Assembly (NCBI RefSeq): GCF_016595525.1
Contig: NZ_JAENII010000001.1
Span: 310,001 to 374,000 of the forward strand
From: Haloferula rosea
GTDB taxonomy: Bacteria > Verrucomicrobiota > Verrucomicrobiia > Verrucomicrobiales > Akkermansiaceae
Reading direction: 5' to 3'
DNA: 64,000 nt
Shown: one piece after another, positions 35,401 to 43,910 of the stretch
How the letters are laid out: each line of letters opens with the position of its first letter
How positions within the stretch are numbered: position 1 is the stretch's first letter
Made by a program: the position numbers and the translations under genes
The notes under the pieces: model-generated
The model's database searches: none
What the model was told of the DNA's origin: nothing
The model's input: the letters and a program-made list of their open reading frames with translations, nothing else

Positions 35401-35538
35401 GACCGGATCTTCGGTTCGTGGAAGTGCCTGGTAGGACGCCCATCCTGCCGCAGCGATCAGGACAAGGGTGACTCCGAGAAGGTACCGGTTGTGGAAGAAG
35501 AGCAGATACCACGGCTGCTTCTGGCGATCCTCACTCAT
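32422..35538 (-). CDS. RND efflux transporter, AcrB/HAE1 type
   Basis: A 1038-residue proton-driven efflux pump of the resistance-nodulation-division family. The N-terminal helix, two large periplasmic loops (after the first and seventh helices) and twelve helices are evident. The fourth helix reads GLLIDNAIVVTDEV, conserving the first of the two proton-relay aspartates (the second is Asn, a common variant). Motifs RTEDPVITNRDPMVL, YFPGASAERVEAQVTEPLE and GSQFFPRTDRDMFVLEVTLP fit the family. It overlaps the upstream fusion-protein gene by ATGA. Exported compounds are unknown. No outer-membrane channel gene is present. Confidence 0.93.
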   Translation of the reverse strand: MSEDRQKQPWYLLFFHNRYLLGVTLVLIAAAGWASYQALPRTEDPVITNRDPMVLTYFPGASAERVEAQVTEPLETALKEIAEIKHVESTSRAGISVLAIELADEVNADTKEQFFSRIRDKIGEASRLLPSGADEPIFDGRRGAVAFTLIAAVRGDDDAQPTTALLSRQAEELADRLRNVPGTDIVRVYGEAEEEWTVTVDDAELTALGLTLGDVARALRISDSKQAAGAVFGKRHELQIEVSGSFTTAARIREIPLVQKDGLSVRVGDVAEVSRSMQTPVSSLGLSDGAPTVFVAARVSADQRVDLWSDKARETVERFQPELGRGMRADVVFDQEVYTSARLGELGGNLFLGALVVMAVVVLTMGWRSSLVISFALPLTAAMTLFLFARGGGELHQMSIFGMIIALGLLIDNAIVVTDEVRKHMAAGMKAADAVGATLRHLFVPLLSSTLTSIFAFMPIMLLPGSTGDFVGSIGTSVVIALASSLVLSLTLIAALAGRLGANRPWEDRLPRFLRHGLGGPGLTQATTRFLTITTAKPLLGISMTAVLSLVGFGLASTLGSQFFPRTDRDMFVLEVTLPSHTRIDHTAALTRAIDARLESHPDITHRNWLIGGSIPSVYYNHLMQNDGAANFAQAFLKAERADDVARLVVELQDEFDQSFPEARMLVKKFAQGPPIAADVEFRLSGPSTDVLRELGEEVRREVARHPEILHATTSINRDEPKLWYQADEDLARAAGLSPGVLAEQLESSLRGQQAGSMIEGVETMPVTVRYSDEDRDSVTGVRRINFQAAEGATGWAPLSALGTLELMPEVGSITRRDGVRTNNILGFAREGSLPIEITRSVTAAVEQLALPVGYTLEVGGESENQNEAIGNLGLYLPVLVLLTIGILILSFRSVRMAAILIAVGGLSVGYGLLATKFWGLPLSFNTILGSLGLIGLAFNDSIVVLSGIRANPKARAGAPHAIAAQVASNGRHLTSTTLTTMGSFLPLLLLIGGDFWPPLAVVLAGGVIGSTLLAFLFVPAAYRLLLCRKRDPQPSPA

Positions 35539-36641
35539 CGGTTGGAGGCGGTATGGTCGTGGTCAGATGAGGCGGCCTCGATTTTCTGTCCGGGCACCAG
35601 TCGGTGCAGTCCCTTGGCGACGAGTTTTGGCTCTTCGGGAAGGGGGGCACGGACGAAGGCGCGCTCTCCTTCCAGATGCAGGATTTCGAGGTTCACCCGG
35701 TTCACTCTCAAAGCGCCATGGCCATCTTGCTCCGCGAGGTAGCCAGCCCAGAGGCCGCGGTGGCTCTCCGCGAGTGCGGCGAGAGGAAGCCAGAAGCCTG
35801 ACTCGTTGATTTCCCGCGAAACGGCGATGTGCACGAGATCGCCATCCCGAAGAAGTGGGGTGTCCGGGCCGGCTTCGAGGATGACGTCGACGGTTCGGAC
35901 CGAGGCATTCAGGGCGGGAAGGATGCGGCGGATCACGGCGGTGCCGATGCTCTCCCCGTTTCGATGGAGTTCCACCTCCTTGCCGACCTCGCCCACCGCA
36001 TGGGTCGGCATGCCCGCCCGGATCTCAAGCTGATGGGACTCCAACAGGTGAAGGATGGGCTGGCCGGCAGAGACGGCGGATCCCGGGTCCTGACTGCGTC
36101 TGGCAACAATGCCGTCGTACGGTGCCCGTAGTATTGATTTGTCGAGGTCCACCTCCACGCGGTCGAGTTCGGCCTTGGCGCGGCGCAGTGAGGCGGCTGC
36201 GGTGTCCCGTTTCTGCAGGGCTTGATCGAGTTGCTGGGCGGAGACGGCTCCGGATGTCTTGGCGGACTCATTGCGGTCGAGAGTGGCCTCCGTGAGGGAA
36301 AGAAGGGCTTCGGCTTGAGCGACTGAAGCCTCCGCCTCGCGGCGGCTCGCTTCCAGACGGGTGGTGTCGAGTTCGGCAAGCGGATCACCCATGGCCACGG
36401 CGTCCCCCTCATTGCTGAGTACCGTGACCAAGGTACCGGGAATCTCGAACCCAAGATCGCTGTGCCTTGCCGCTTCCACTCGTCCGAGCGCGAACTCCTG
36501 CACTTCGTAGGAGGCTTGGGATTGCGGCGCGATGAGGTCGACCGTCATCGCTCGTTCGTCCGTGGGAGGGGCTGGCTTCCGGCAGCTCATCAGCCCGAGA
36601 AACAGGGAAACAGAGAGTCGTGATAGGAGAGTGGTCGTCAT
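35535..36641 (-). CDS. RND efflux membrane-fusion lipoprotein
   Basis: The periplasmic adaptor for the transporter downstream, 368 residues from ATG 36641. A lipobox-like LMSC ends the signal peptide, so it is probably a lipoprotein. The barrel-sandwich halves (ALGRVEAARHSDLGFEIPGT and DKSILRAPYDGIVARRSQDP) flank a coiled-coil hairpin at about 80-145, the normal order. The frame is open to ATG 36686, but that start would run through the operator-like dyad at 36673-36685 and lacks the lipoprotein N-terminus. Confidence 0.92.
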   Translation of the reverse strand: MTTTLLSRLSVSLFLGLMSCRKPAPPTDERAMTVDLIAPQSQASYEVQEFALGRVEAARHSDLGFEIPGTLVTVLSNEGDAVAMGDPLAELDTTRLEASRREAEASVAQAEALLSLTEATLDRNESAKTSGAVSAQQLDQALQKRDTAAASLRRAKAELDRVEVDLDKSILRAPYDGIVARRSQDPGSAVSAGQPILHLLESHQLEIRAGMPTHAVGEVGKEVELHRNGESIGTAVIRRILPALNASVRTVDVILEAGPDTPLLRDGDLVHIAVSREINESGFWLPLAALAESHRGLWAGYLAEQDGHGALRVNRVNLEILHLEGERAFVRAPLPEEPKLVAKGLHRLVPGQKIEAASSDHDHTASNR

Positions 36642-36672
36642 GAGAAAGTGAAAAGGTTTCGGGGTCAAAAAA

Positions 36673-36685
36673 TGACTGGGAGTCA
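36673..36685. promoter_or_regulatory. Operator-like dyad between tetR and the efflux genes
   Basis: TGACT-GGG-AGTCA, a perfect 5-base inverted repeat with a 3-base centre. The same arms and spacing occur at 37445-37457 upstream of the TetR-type gene. It lies 32-44 bases ahead of the fusion-protein ATG, a suitable place for repression of the efflux genes by the TetR protein. Confidence 0.62.
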
Positions 36686-36713
36686 AAATGAATGCAGCAA
36701 AAGATCAGGGGTT

Positions 36714-37418
36714 TCAGGATGTGCCGAAGAACTGGCGGAAGCGTTCGTCGTAGGTTTCGATATTCTGATCTCCGAACAGGGCCTGCCAGCCGAGGGAATC
36801 GAGGTAGAACTCCTGGTATTCCCGGATGAAACGTTTGGAGTCCTCGATTCCCGCCATCCGAACCAACTCACACTCCTCGCCCATGATATGGCTTCCCATG
36901 GTGAGGGAGGCGAGGCTGAAGGAGATTTTTTCGGCGCTGAACCGGCTCTCCGGGAGTTCCTTGAGAGCGAGTGCCTGGTGAATGATGGTATTCATCGAGC
37001 GGAAGCACCGGGAACCTTGAATCTGGTGGTTCTCCTTTCGGGAATCACTGCTCTTTTCCCAAAAGCTGGCGGACTTGAGCATCATTTCGATATGGAAATA
37101 GTCCGGGTGCTGCTCAGCGAACTGCACGCAGCTGAAACCGATCGCAGAAATCCGCTCGCGGGTGCTTCCTTCGAAGTTCGACGCCTTTTCAAAGGCATCC
37201 GCCCGGCTACGAAGCGCCCGGGTGGCGACGGCCAGAACCAGGTCCTCCTTGGTCGCAAAGTGTTGGTAAACCGTGCCTTTTGAGTATTCCACCTCGGCCG
37301 CGACATGGTCCATGCTCAGCTGCTGGAAGCCCTTCTCCAGAAGCTGTTGCTGCGCAGCATCAACCATCAGCTCCTCCCGCTGAGCCAGTTCCCGCTGCTT
37401 TCGTGTCGCCGTGGACAT
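36714..37418 (-). CDS. TetR-family repressor of the efflux operon
   Basis: A 234-residue TetR-type regulator. The N-terminal helix-turn-helix is at about 20-65 (AAQQQLLEKGFQQLSMDHVA, then VEYSKGTVYQHFATKEDL). The ligand-binding half is helical. The position directly upstream of the fusion protein and RND genes, on the same strand, and two identical-spacing dyads on either side of it suggest that it represses itself and the pump. The inducing compound is unknown. Confidence 0.92.
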   Translation of the reverse strand: MSTATRKQRELAQREELMVDAAQQQLLEKGFQQLSMDHVAAEVEYSKGTVYQHFATKEDLVLAVATRALRSRADAFEKASNFEGSTRERISAIGFSCVQFAEQHPDYFHIEMMLKSASFWEKSSDSRKENHQIQGSRCFRSMNTIIHQALALKELPESRFSAEKISFSLASLTMGSHIMGEECELVRMAGIEDSKRFIREYQEFYLDSLGWQALFGDQNIETYDERFRQFFGTS

Positions 37419-37434
37419 GGGTGAATTTATGCTG

Positions 37435-37460
37435 AGTCAAGTTTTGACTTCAAGTCAAAA
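37435..37460 (-). promoter_or_regulatory. tetR promoter-operator region
   Basis: TTTTGACTTCAAGTCAAAA (37442-37460) is a 19-base palindrome with a one-base centre; its core is TGACT-TCA-AGTCA, the same as the dyad at 36673. A third half-site AGTCAA lies at 37435-37440. On the minus strand a TTGACT here could be a -35 element with CATAAA downstream, so a bound repressor would block the promoter. It ends 17 bases before the tetR start. Confidence 0.65.
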
Positions 37461-37704
37461 ATGATTCCTAGGTCCAATCGATGAGAGGGTGGCTCGGCCC
37501 CCTTTCTTTCGGAAAGGTATCTTGTTCGATCGCCTCTTTGTGTGCGAGGAGTCTGGCCGGAGTCGGGAAGAGAACGCATTGATTCGAGAGTTTGAGGAGA
37601 TGAAGGATGCGGTCGCTGGGTGTTTGGATGGAAGTCGATCTAGTTACATTTTTTGGACCGACCCTAGCGGAACTCGTGAAGGGACTGTTGAGCGCTGTCA
37701 AAAA

Positions 37705-37734
37705 AAACACCCCGGCCTCTCGGCCGGGGTGTTT
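37705..37734 (-). terminator. Rho-independent terminator of pckG
   Basis: A 13-base stem, AAACACCCCGGCC with GGCCGGGGTGTTT, has a 4-base loop and is followed on the minus strand by a run of about eight T (37700-37707). It begins 28 bases after the pckG stop. The rest of the 37461-37690 stretch shows no gene I can support. Confidence 0.93.
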
Positions 37735-37761
37735 GGAATCAGAAGTCCTGTGGAACCTGGA

Positions 37762-39597
37762 TCAGCTCAGTCGAGCGGCCAGCAGTTGTTGCTGGAAGAC
37801 GAGTTCCTTCGGCATCAGGTCGTAGAGCTTCAGGAACAGGTTGCCTTGGTCGACCAACTCGGCGGTCCATTCGTCGGCATTGTATTCCATGCACTTGTCG
37901 AACTGTTCTTCGGTGAAGCCTTCGAGTCCCTCGAGATTGAAGTCCTCGATGTGTGGCGTCCATCCGATGGGGGTTTCGTGGCCGGCGACGCCGCCTTTGC
38001 AGCGGTTCACGATCCACTCAAGCACCCGCATGTTCTGACCGAAGCCGGGCCACAGGAACTTGCCGTCTTCGTCGAGGCGGAACCAGTTCACGTGGAAGAA
38101 GCGTGGCAGATCCTTGATCTGGTCGCGCATGTCGAGCCAGTGGTGGAAGTATTCGGCCATGTTGTATCCGCAGAAGGGCAGCATGGCCATCGGGTCGCGG
38201 CGGACGCCGGCCTTGAGGCCGATGGCAGCTGCGGTGACTTCCGAGCCCATGGTGGCACCGACGTAGACACCGTGCGACCAGTTGAAGGCCTGATAGACCA
38301 GGGGCATCGTCGTCGGGCGGCGACCGCCGAAGATGATGGCTGAGATCGGGACCCCGTCGGGGTTCTGCCAGTCCGGGTCGATGGTCGGGCATTGCTCGGC
38401 CGGGGCCGTGAAGCGGGCGTTCGGGTGAGCGGCGAGTTCGCCGCAGTCCGGTGTCCAGTCGTTGCCTTTCCAATCGATGGCGTGGGCCGGTGGATCGCCG
38501 TCCATTCCTTCCCACCATACGTCGCCGTCGTCGGTGAGCGCACAGTTGGTGAAGATCGCGTTCTCGGTCATCGAGTCCATCGCGATCGGGTTGGTCTTGT
38601 AGGAGGTGCCTGGTGCGACGCCGAAGTATCCGGTTTCCGGGTTGATGGCGTGCAGTTTGCCGTCCTCGTGGCCCCACATCCATGCGATGTCATCGCCGAT
38701 GATGGTGGTTTTCCAGCCTTTGTCCGCATACTCCTTGGGCGGAATGAGCATGGCGAGGTTGGTCTTTCCGCAAGCACTTGGGAAGGCGGCGGCGACGTAG
38801 GTCTTTTCCTTTTCAGGTGACTCGAGTCCGAGCAGGAGCATGTGCTCTGCCATCCAGTCGTGTTCGCGGGCGATGTTCGAAGCGATCCGCAGTGCGAGGC
38901 ATTTCTTGCCGAGAAGGGCGTTGCCGCCGTAGCCGGAGCCGTATGACCAGATCTCGCGGGTTTCAGGGAAGTGGCAGATGTATTTCGTCTCGTTGTTGCA
39001 TGGCCAAGGGACGTCCTCCTGGCCGGGCTCAAGCGGAGCGCCCACGGTGTGGATGCAGGGAACGAAGTAGCCGTGTCCGTCGCGCTTCTTTTCGATCTCG
39101 CCGGCGTTTTCGGCCTCGAGTTGATCGAGGACCTTTTTCCCCATGTGGGTCATGATCCTCATGTTGACGACGACGTAGGCACTGTCGGTGATTTCGACGC
39201 CGATCTTGGCGAGTGGTGAATCGAGGGGTCCCATGCAGAATGGGATCACATACATGGTGCGGCCCTTCATGCAGCCGTTGAAGAGTGGCTGAAGGGTCTC
39301 TTTCATTTCCTTCGGGTCGGCCCAGTTGTTGGTGCCGCCGGCTGCGCCCTTGCGGCGGGTGCAGATGTAGGTGCGGTCTTCAACGCGGGCGACGTCGGAA
39401 GGCGTCGACCGTGCGAGGAAGGAATTGGGGCGCTTCTCGGGATTGAGACGTGTAAAGGTTCCAGCGTCGACCAGCAGTTGGGTCAGGCGGTCCCATTCTT
39501 CCTGGGATCCATCTGCCCATTCGACATTGTCAGGCTGGCAGAGAGCGGTCATTTCCTCGACCCACTTGGCGAGTTCTTCGTGTTTCGTTTTGCTCAT
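37762..39597 (-). CDS. pckG: Phosphoenolpyruvate carboxykinase, GTP type
   Basis: Converts oxaloacetate plus GTP to phosphoenolpyruvate plus GDP and CO2, in gluconeogenesis. Signatures are the P-loop-like [13 protein letters not shown], the metal-binding GDDIAWM, and the N-terminal [20 protein letters not shown] and [12 protein letters not shown]. From ATG 39597 it has 611 residues, normal for the GTP form; the frame is open to 39720 but the extra 41 residues are not family-like. It has its own strong terminator and is divergent from the rhomboid gene, so it is probably monocistronic. Confidence 0.95.
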   Translation of the reverse strand: MSKTKHEELAKWVEEMTALCQPDNVEWADGSQEEWDRLTQLLVDAGTFTRLNPEKRPNSFLARSTPSDVARVEDRTYICTRRKGAAGGTNNWADPKEMKETLQPLFNGCMKGRTMYVIPFCMGPLDSPLAKIGVEITDSAYVVVNMRIMTHMGKKVLDQLEAENAGEIEKKRDGHGYFVPCIHTVGAPLEPGQEDVPWPCNNETKYICHFPETREIWSYGSGYGGNALLGKKCLALRIASNIAREHDWMAEHMLLLGLESPEKEKTYVAAAFPSACGKTNLAMLIPPKEYADKGWKTTIIGDDIAWMWGHEDGKLHAINPETGYFGVAPGTSYKTNPIAMDSMTENAIFTNCALTDDGDVWWEGMDGDPPAHAIDWKGNDWTPDCGELAAHPNARFTAPAEQCPTIDPDWQNPDGVPISAIIFGGRRPTTMPLVYQAFNWSHGVYVGATMGSEVTAAAIGLKAGVRRDPMAMLPFCGYNMAEYFHHWLDMRDQIKDLPRFFHVNWFRLDEDGKFLWPGFGQNMRVLEWIVNRCKGGVAGHETPIGWTPHIEDFNLEGLEGFTEEQFDKCMEYNADEWTAELVDQGNLFLKLYDLMPKELVFQQQLLAARLS

Positions 39598-39782
39598 GGC
39601 GGTGACAGATAAGCCGGAATCGTGTTCCAAGGGCAACCTCATCAGAGGATACGAGGGAAATCTGACGGATTCGGCGCACCTTCGTGAAAGCATGTTCGCG
39701 TTTCCTGCTATGGGCATCAATCCATGCGGATTTTCCGGGTGCCTTGCGGGATGTCACGGGCCGTGCTAATGCCGGGGCGCAG

Positions 39783-40682
39783 ATGGGATTCAATGACCGA
39801 GATTACGCGCGGACGATGCGCCAGGGCCCGCCGCCGATGCCCCGGGTTTCCAAGACCCTACTGATCGCGAACATCGTCATCTTCCTGTTGGATCTGCTGA
39901 CCCGGGCACCGGGTCAGGAATCGGGGAGGCTCAATGATTTCGGGGCGTTCACGATTGGTGAGGGGCTGCTCGGGGGGCATGTGTGGCAGTTTCTCACGTT
40001 CCAGTTCATGCACCACTCGGTCGGGCACATCCTGTTCAACTCGATCGGGATGTATTTCTTCGCGCCGATCGTGGAGCGGGCGTTCGGTGCGCGGAGGTTT
40101 CTTGCCTACTACTTGATTTGTGGTGCCGGGGGGGCGGTGTTCTACTCGCTTCTCTATTTCATCGGGCTCATGCCGACAAGTTCCCCGGCGACCCATCTTG
40201 TCGGTGCCTCGGCCGGATTGTTCGGTCTCTTCTACGCGGTCTATCGGCTTTCTCCGGATGTGAAGGTGAGCCTTCTGTTTCCACCGGTGACCCTTTCGCT
40301 CAGTCGTCTCGCGCTGTTCGTGGCGGGCTATGCGGTGGTCATGATTCTTGGGGGCTGGTTGTTTCCGACGGCTCCGCTGTTCTGGAACAGTGGGGGTGAA
40401 GCGGGACACCTCGGGGGGATTCTTGCGGGCGTGGTCCTGATGAAGTTCCCGCAGCTGCTGTCGTGGTCCGATGGGAAGGGAGGCAAGGTGATCCGACCGA
40501 AGCAGTTCAGGAAGAAGCGGGTCAAGCCGCAGTCGCCCAAGGTCCGGCCACGGACGAGCGTGGATCTGGCGACCGAAGATGAGGTGGACCGCATTTTGGA
40601 CAAGATCAACGAGAAGGGAAGCGGGAGTCTAACAAAGAGCGAACGCAAGGTGCTGGAGGAGGCAACCAAACGGAACAAGTGA
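39783..40682 (+). CDS. Rhomboid-family intramembrane serine protease
   Basis: A 299-residue membrane protease from ATG 39783. The catalytic pair is visible: Ser143 in LVGASAGLFGLF and His209 in GGEAGHLGGILAG, with the HHSVGHILFN motif at about 77-86. About six hydrophobic helices precede a basic, proline-rich cytosolic tail (about 225-299) whose end, ILDKINEKGSGSLTKSERKV, resembles a small helical tail domain of other rhomboids (DUF6576-like). An upstream in-frame start at 39684 adds a non-family stretch. The stop overlaps the mazG start (TGATG). Confidence 0.9.
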   Translation: MGFNDRDYARTMRQGPPPMPRVSKTLLIANIVIFLLDLLTRAPGQESGRLNDFGAFTIGEGLLGGHVWQFLTFQFMHHSVGHILFNSIGMYFFAPIVERAFGARRFLAYYLICGAGGAVFYSLLYFIGLMPTSSPATHLVGASAGLFGLFYAVYRLSPDVKVSLLFPPVTLSLSRLALFVAGYAVVMILGGWLFPTAPLFWNSGGEAGHLGGILAGVVLMKFPQLLSWSDGKGGKVIRPKQFRKKRVKPQSPKVRPRTSVDLATEDEVDRILDKINEKGSGSLTKSERKVLEEATKRNK

Positions 40683-41485
40683 TGAACGATCAGGAGATGA
40701 TGGAGTGTGTCGGCAAGGAACACCAACTGGAGCGGTTGCGTGCGATCATGCATCGACTGAGGGCGCCGGGAGGATGCCCGTGGGATGCGGAGCAGACCCA
40801 CGAAAGCCTGATCCCCAACCTGATCGAGGAAGCTTATGAGACGGTGGATACCATTCGTCGTGGTGACAGGGAGCACTTGAAGGAGGAACTGGGCGACCTG
40901 CTGTTGCAGGTGGTCTTCCACAGCGAGTTGGCGGAGGAGGACGGGGTATTCGACATGGATGAGGTGGCGCGGGGGATCAGTGAGAAGTTGATCCGACGTC
41001 ATCCCCATGTATTCGGACAGAGCGATGCCGAGGGGTCGGAAGCGGTGCTGAAGCAGTGGGACGAGATCAAGCGCGCGGAGAAGGGTGATGAGGATGAGGT
41101 CTATCTGCACGGTGTGGGCAAGGGGTTGCCGGCGCTGATGAGGGCGGCCAAGCTGCAGAAGAAGGCGTCCAAGGTCGGCTTCGATTGGCCCGATGAAGAG
41201 GGGGTTTTTGAAAAGGTGAGCGAGGAAATCGTGGAGATCGCCGATGCCTTGGAGAATGGCAGTGATGAGGATGTGGCGGAGGAGATCGGGGACCTGATGT
41301 TTTCGGTCGTGAATCTGGCGAGGGTGAGGAAGCTCGATCCCGAGGTGCTGATGGCGGCTGCCAATGCGAAGTTCGAGAAGCGCTTCGCCGCGATGGAGCA
41401 TGCCTTGAAGGAGAGAGGGCAAGGTTTGGAGGAAGCTTCCCTGGATGAGATGGAAGCCGAATGGCAGGCGGCGAAAGCGAGGTGA
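40682..41485 (+). CDS. mazG: Nucleoside triphosphate pyrophosphohydrolase MazG
   Basis: Hydrolyses NTPs and dNTPs to monophosphates and pyrophosphate, cleaning non-canonical nucleotides. Two MazG repeats are visible: CPWDAEQTHESLIPNLIEEAYE with the ELGDLLLQVVFH metal-binding helix, and a second half with EIGDLMFSVVNLARV. It has 267 residues. ATG 40682 overlaps the rhomboid stop (TGATG); a GTG at 40679 is an alternative. The pair is probably one transcript. Confidence 0.94.
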   Translation: MNDQEMMECVGKEHQLERLRAIMHRLRAPGGCPWDAEQTHESLIPNLIEEAYETVDTIRRGDREHLKEELGDLLLQVVFHSELAEEDGVFDMDEVARGISEKLIRRHPHVFGQSDAEGSEAVLKQWDEIKRAEKGDEDEVYLHGVGKGLPALMRAAKLQKKASKVGFDWPDEEGVFEKVSEEIVEIADALENGSDEDVAEEIGDLMFSVVNLARVRKLDPEVLMAAANAKFEKRFAAMEHALKERGQGLEEASLDEMEAEWQAAKAR

Positions 41486-41647
41486 GGCTCTGAGAGCGCC
41501 CCCAGTGCCAATGGTGCGACGTCGCTGCTGGGGGAGGAACCGCGGTGGGGAAGGGGACCCGGGATTGCGGGTGTCGGTGGACCCTTGCTTTCGCAAAATA
41601 TGCACAGTTTCAGAGTGCGGGTGGGTAGCGGTCGGGATGGTGGCGGC

Positions 41648-41683
41648 TGATGATCGCGCCGGTCGAAAGAGAACCGGCCATCA
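41648..41683 (+). other. Leader hairpin before the beta-barrel gene
   Basis: GCCGGT (41658-41663) pairs with ACCGGC (41673-41678), and an outer TGATG/CATCA pair extends the stem across a 5-base bulge. It ends 21 bases before ATG 41705, so it would lie in the mRNA leader. A second weaker stem (CCCCCAG with CTGGGGG) lies at about 41503-41540. The rest of the 219-base space has no clear feature. Confidence 0.35.
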
Positions 41684-41704
41684 CCAACCATCCAAACTAC
41701 AGAA

Positions 41705-42667
41705 ATGAAACAAGCCCTAGCCTCCACAGTGACAGGTCTCCTCGGTGCCTGCGCAGCGACCGCTCTCGCGGGAACCGTAGCCGTCGAACCGGCTGTGCTG
41801 GAAACCACGACTTCAGGATTCGAGAAGGCACGTCGCCCGATTACGAATCCGACGCTGTTCGACAACGCTCTGCCTCAGACGAACGTCCACCCGATTTTCA
41901 TGTATCACAACCTGCCCGCTCAAGCGAGCATCATCGGGGGCGGCAAAGTCCCGATGGGAGGTCACGTTGAGATCTATGCGCTTCAATTCGAGTATGCCTT
42001 CAACGAACGTCTTTCCCTGGTTGCGACCAAGGATGGTTACGTGCGTTTCCGGCCGGATACGCCGGGCCTTTGGTCGGCGCAGAGTGGCTTCGCCAACATC
42101 GCGGCGGGTTTGAAGTATGCCTTCATCTATGACCCGGTGAATTCGTTCGTGATGAGCGGCACGGCGACCTATGAGTTCCCTCTTGGCAATCACGATGTGT
42201 TCCAGGGGGAAGGCAACGGGGTGCTGAACCTCATTGTTTCCGGACTCAAGGTGTGGGACCGGTTCCAGTTGGCCGGCGGTGGTGGTCTTCGCCTTCCGTT
42301 CGACGGACAGCAGTCGACCAACAGCTTTGTGAGTGCCCATGCCAGCTATGAAGTGGTGCCGTGGTTCATCCCTCTGGTGGAAGTGAACTGGCACCATGTG
42401 CTTTCCGCAGGCAATGGTCGCCCGAACTACTTCACTCAGGCAGGTGGATTGGTGCCGGTGGTGGCCACTTTCGAAGGTAATGATCTTCTCAACTTCGGCA
42501 CGGCGAACGCCACCGAGAACCGGGATCTTGTGACGGCTGCCGTGGGTTTCCGTTCGCGCATCACCGAGAGTATCGATCTTGGTTTCGCCTATGAGATCCC
42601 TCTGACCGATGAGGAGAATGGGATCATCGACGATCGTTTTACCGTGGACCTGGTTTGGAGGTTCTAA
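41705..42667 (+). CDS. Outer-membrane beta-barrel protein of unknown function
   Basis: A 320-residue exported protein. The signal peptide (about 1-22) is followed by alternating hydrophobic strands and a terminal aromatic signature (DLVWRF), typical of outer-membrane barrels recognised by the assembly machinery. Sequences such as HVEIYALQFEYAFNERLSL and GFRSRITESIDLGFAYEI have the strand pattern of outer-membrane transporter/porin-like proteins. No substrate can be inferred. It has its own leader and a strong terminator, so it is likely transcribed alone and perhaps abundant. Confidence 0.75.
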   Translation: MKQALASTVTGLLGACAATALAGTVAVEPAVLETTTSGFEKARRPITNPTLFDNALPQTNVHPIFMYHNLPAQASIIGGGKVPMGGHVEIYALQFEYAFNERLSLVATKDGYVRFRPDTPGLWSAQSGFANIAAGLKYAFIYDPVNSFVMSGTATYEFPLGNHDVFQGEGNGVLNLIVSGLKVWDRFQLAGGGGLRLPFDGQQSTNSFVSAHASYEVVPWFIPLVEVNWHHVLSAGNGRPNYFTQAGGLVPVVATFEGNDLLNFGTANATENRDLVTAAVGFRSRITESIDLGFAYEIPLTDEENGIIDDRFTVDLVWRF

Positions 42668-42706
42668 GGTGTAAACTGGAGTAGTTTTCTCTGGGCTACT
42701 TCAGCT

Positions 42707-42743
42707 CCCCGGGCAGGTGCGCATCCTGTCCGGGGATTTTTTT
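42707..42743 (+). terminator. Rho-independent terminator
   Basis: CCCCGGGCAGG pairs with CCTGTCCGGGG (one G-U pair) around a 7-base loop, followed by A and seven T (42737-42743). It lies 40 bases after the beta-barrel gene stop. Confidence 0.93.
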
Positions 42744-42802
42744 GTCCTGACGGAGTGGGTTTCCCGCTTGGCGGGGTGGTCGCGCTGGCTAGCCTTTCGC
42801 CC

Positions 42803-43882
42803 ATGAAAGACAAGGCGCTGTCACTGCTGAAGGAACTCACTGAAGCCCACGGAGTCCCCGGCAACGAAGGAGAGGTGCGTGAGATCTTCGCGCGCGAGCT
42901 GGCCGGGACGGGTGAGCTTTCGTGCGATGGGAATGGCTCGGTGATTTGTGATGCGGGTGGAGACGGCCCGCGTGTGATGATTGCCGGCCACATGGATGAG
43001 GTGGGTTTCCTGGTCCAGAACATCACCGTCGATGGGTTTCTCCAGTTCGTCACGGTGGGGGGATGGTGGCCACACAGCCTGCTTTCCCAGCGGGTCGAAG
43101 TGAAGACGCGGGCCGGGCGGAAAATTGTCGGGGTGGTGGCGTCCATGCCGCCGCATTTCCTGCCTCCGGCGCAGCGCAAGCAGGTGATGGAAGTCGATCA
43201 GATGTTCATCGATGTGGGTGCGAGCTCGCGGCAGGAGGCGATGGAGGATTTCGGGATCTCATTGGGTGACCCGATCGCGCCGGTCAGTGAGTTCACGCCG
43301 ATGGCCAAGGAGGACACATACATGGCCAAGGCATTCGACAACCGGGTGGGGATGGCCGGGGCGATTCAGGCGGGCCTGCTGGTCGGCAAGGAAGCTCGGG
43401 GGAACCAACTGCTGCTTGCCGGAACGGTGCAGGAGGAAATGGGGCTGCGCGGCGCACGGTCGGCGGCGAATTTCGCGAAGCCGGATGCGGTGGTGGTGCT
43501 GGAGGGCCCGCCGGCCGATGACACTCCGGGATTTGTCCGTGTGGACTCGCAGGGTCGGCTTGGAGGTGGGGTGCAGATTCGTTTGTTCGACAGCAGCGCG
43601 ATTGGCAATCCCGAGTTCGCGCACTTCGCGATCGACACGGCCAAGGCGGAGGGGATTCCCCATCAGGTGACCGTCCGTCGCAGTGGTGGCACCGATGCCG
43701 GGGCCTTCCACATTGCCAACGAGGGCATCCCCTGTGTGGTGCTCGGTGTGCCGGCGCGCTACATCCATTCGCACAATGCGGTCATCGACCTGAATGACTA
43801 CCTTCACATGGTGTCACTGAGTGCGGCTCTGGCGCGTCGCCTGAATGCGGAGGCCGTGGACGGGCTCACGCGATACCTGTGA
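42803..43882 (+). CDS. M42-family aminopeptidase
   Basis: A 359-residue dinuclear-metal aminopeptidase of the M42 (glutamyl aminopeptidase/FrvX) family. Metal ligands and catalytic glutamates can be seen in IAGHMDEVGFLVQ (His), KAFDNRVGM (Asp), TVQEEMGLRGA (Glu-Glu) and the C-terminal GVPARYIHSHNAVID (His). ATG 42803 is preferred over the frame's upstream ATG 42755, which runs into the terminator region. It degrades peptides in the cytosol. Its stop is 28 bases before lgt. Confidence 0.92.
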   Translation: MKDKALSLLKELTEAHGVPGNEGEVREIFARELAGTGELSCDGNGSVICDAGGDGPRVMIAGHMDEVGFLVQNITVDGFLQFVTVGGWWPHSLLSQRVEVKTRAGRKIVGVVASMPPHFLPPAQRKQVMEVDQMFIDVGASSRQEAMEDFGISLGDPIAPVSEFTPMAKEDTYMAKAFDNRVGMAGAIQAGLLVGKEARGNQLLLAGTVQEEMGLRGARSAANFAKPDAVVVLEGPPADDTPGFVRVDSQGRLGGGVQIRLFDSSAIGNPEFAHFAIDTAKAEGIPHQVTVRRSGGTDAGAFHIANEGIPCVVLGVPARYIHSHNAVIDLNDYLHMVSLSAALARRLNAEAVDGLTRYL

Positions 43883-43910
43883 GGTCGCGCTTGCTGGAGA
43901 GGGGGAATTC

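Noticed and set aside
37489-38343. Plus-strand open frame running from the tetR/pckG gap into pckG
   Set aside because: It crosses the pckG terminator and is antisense to pckG; no domain is seen.
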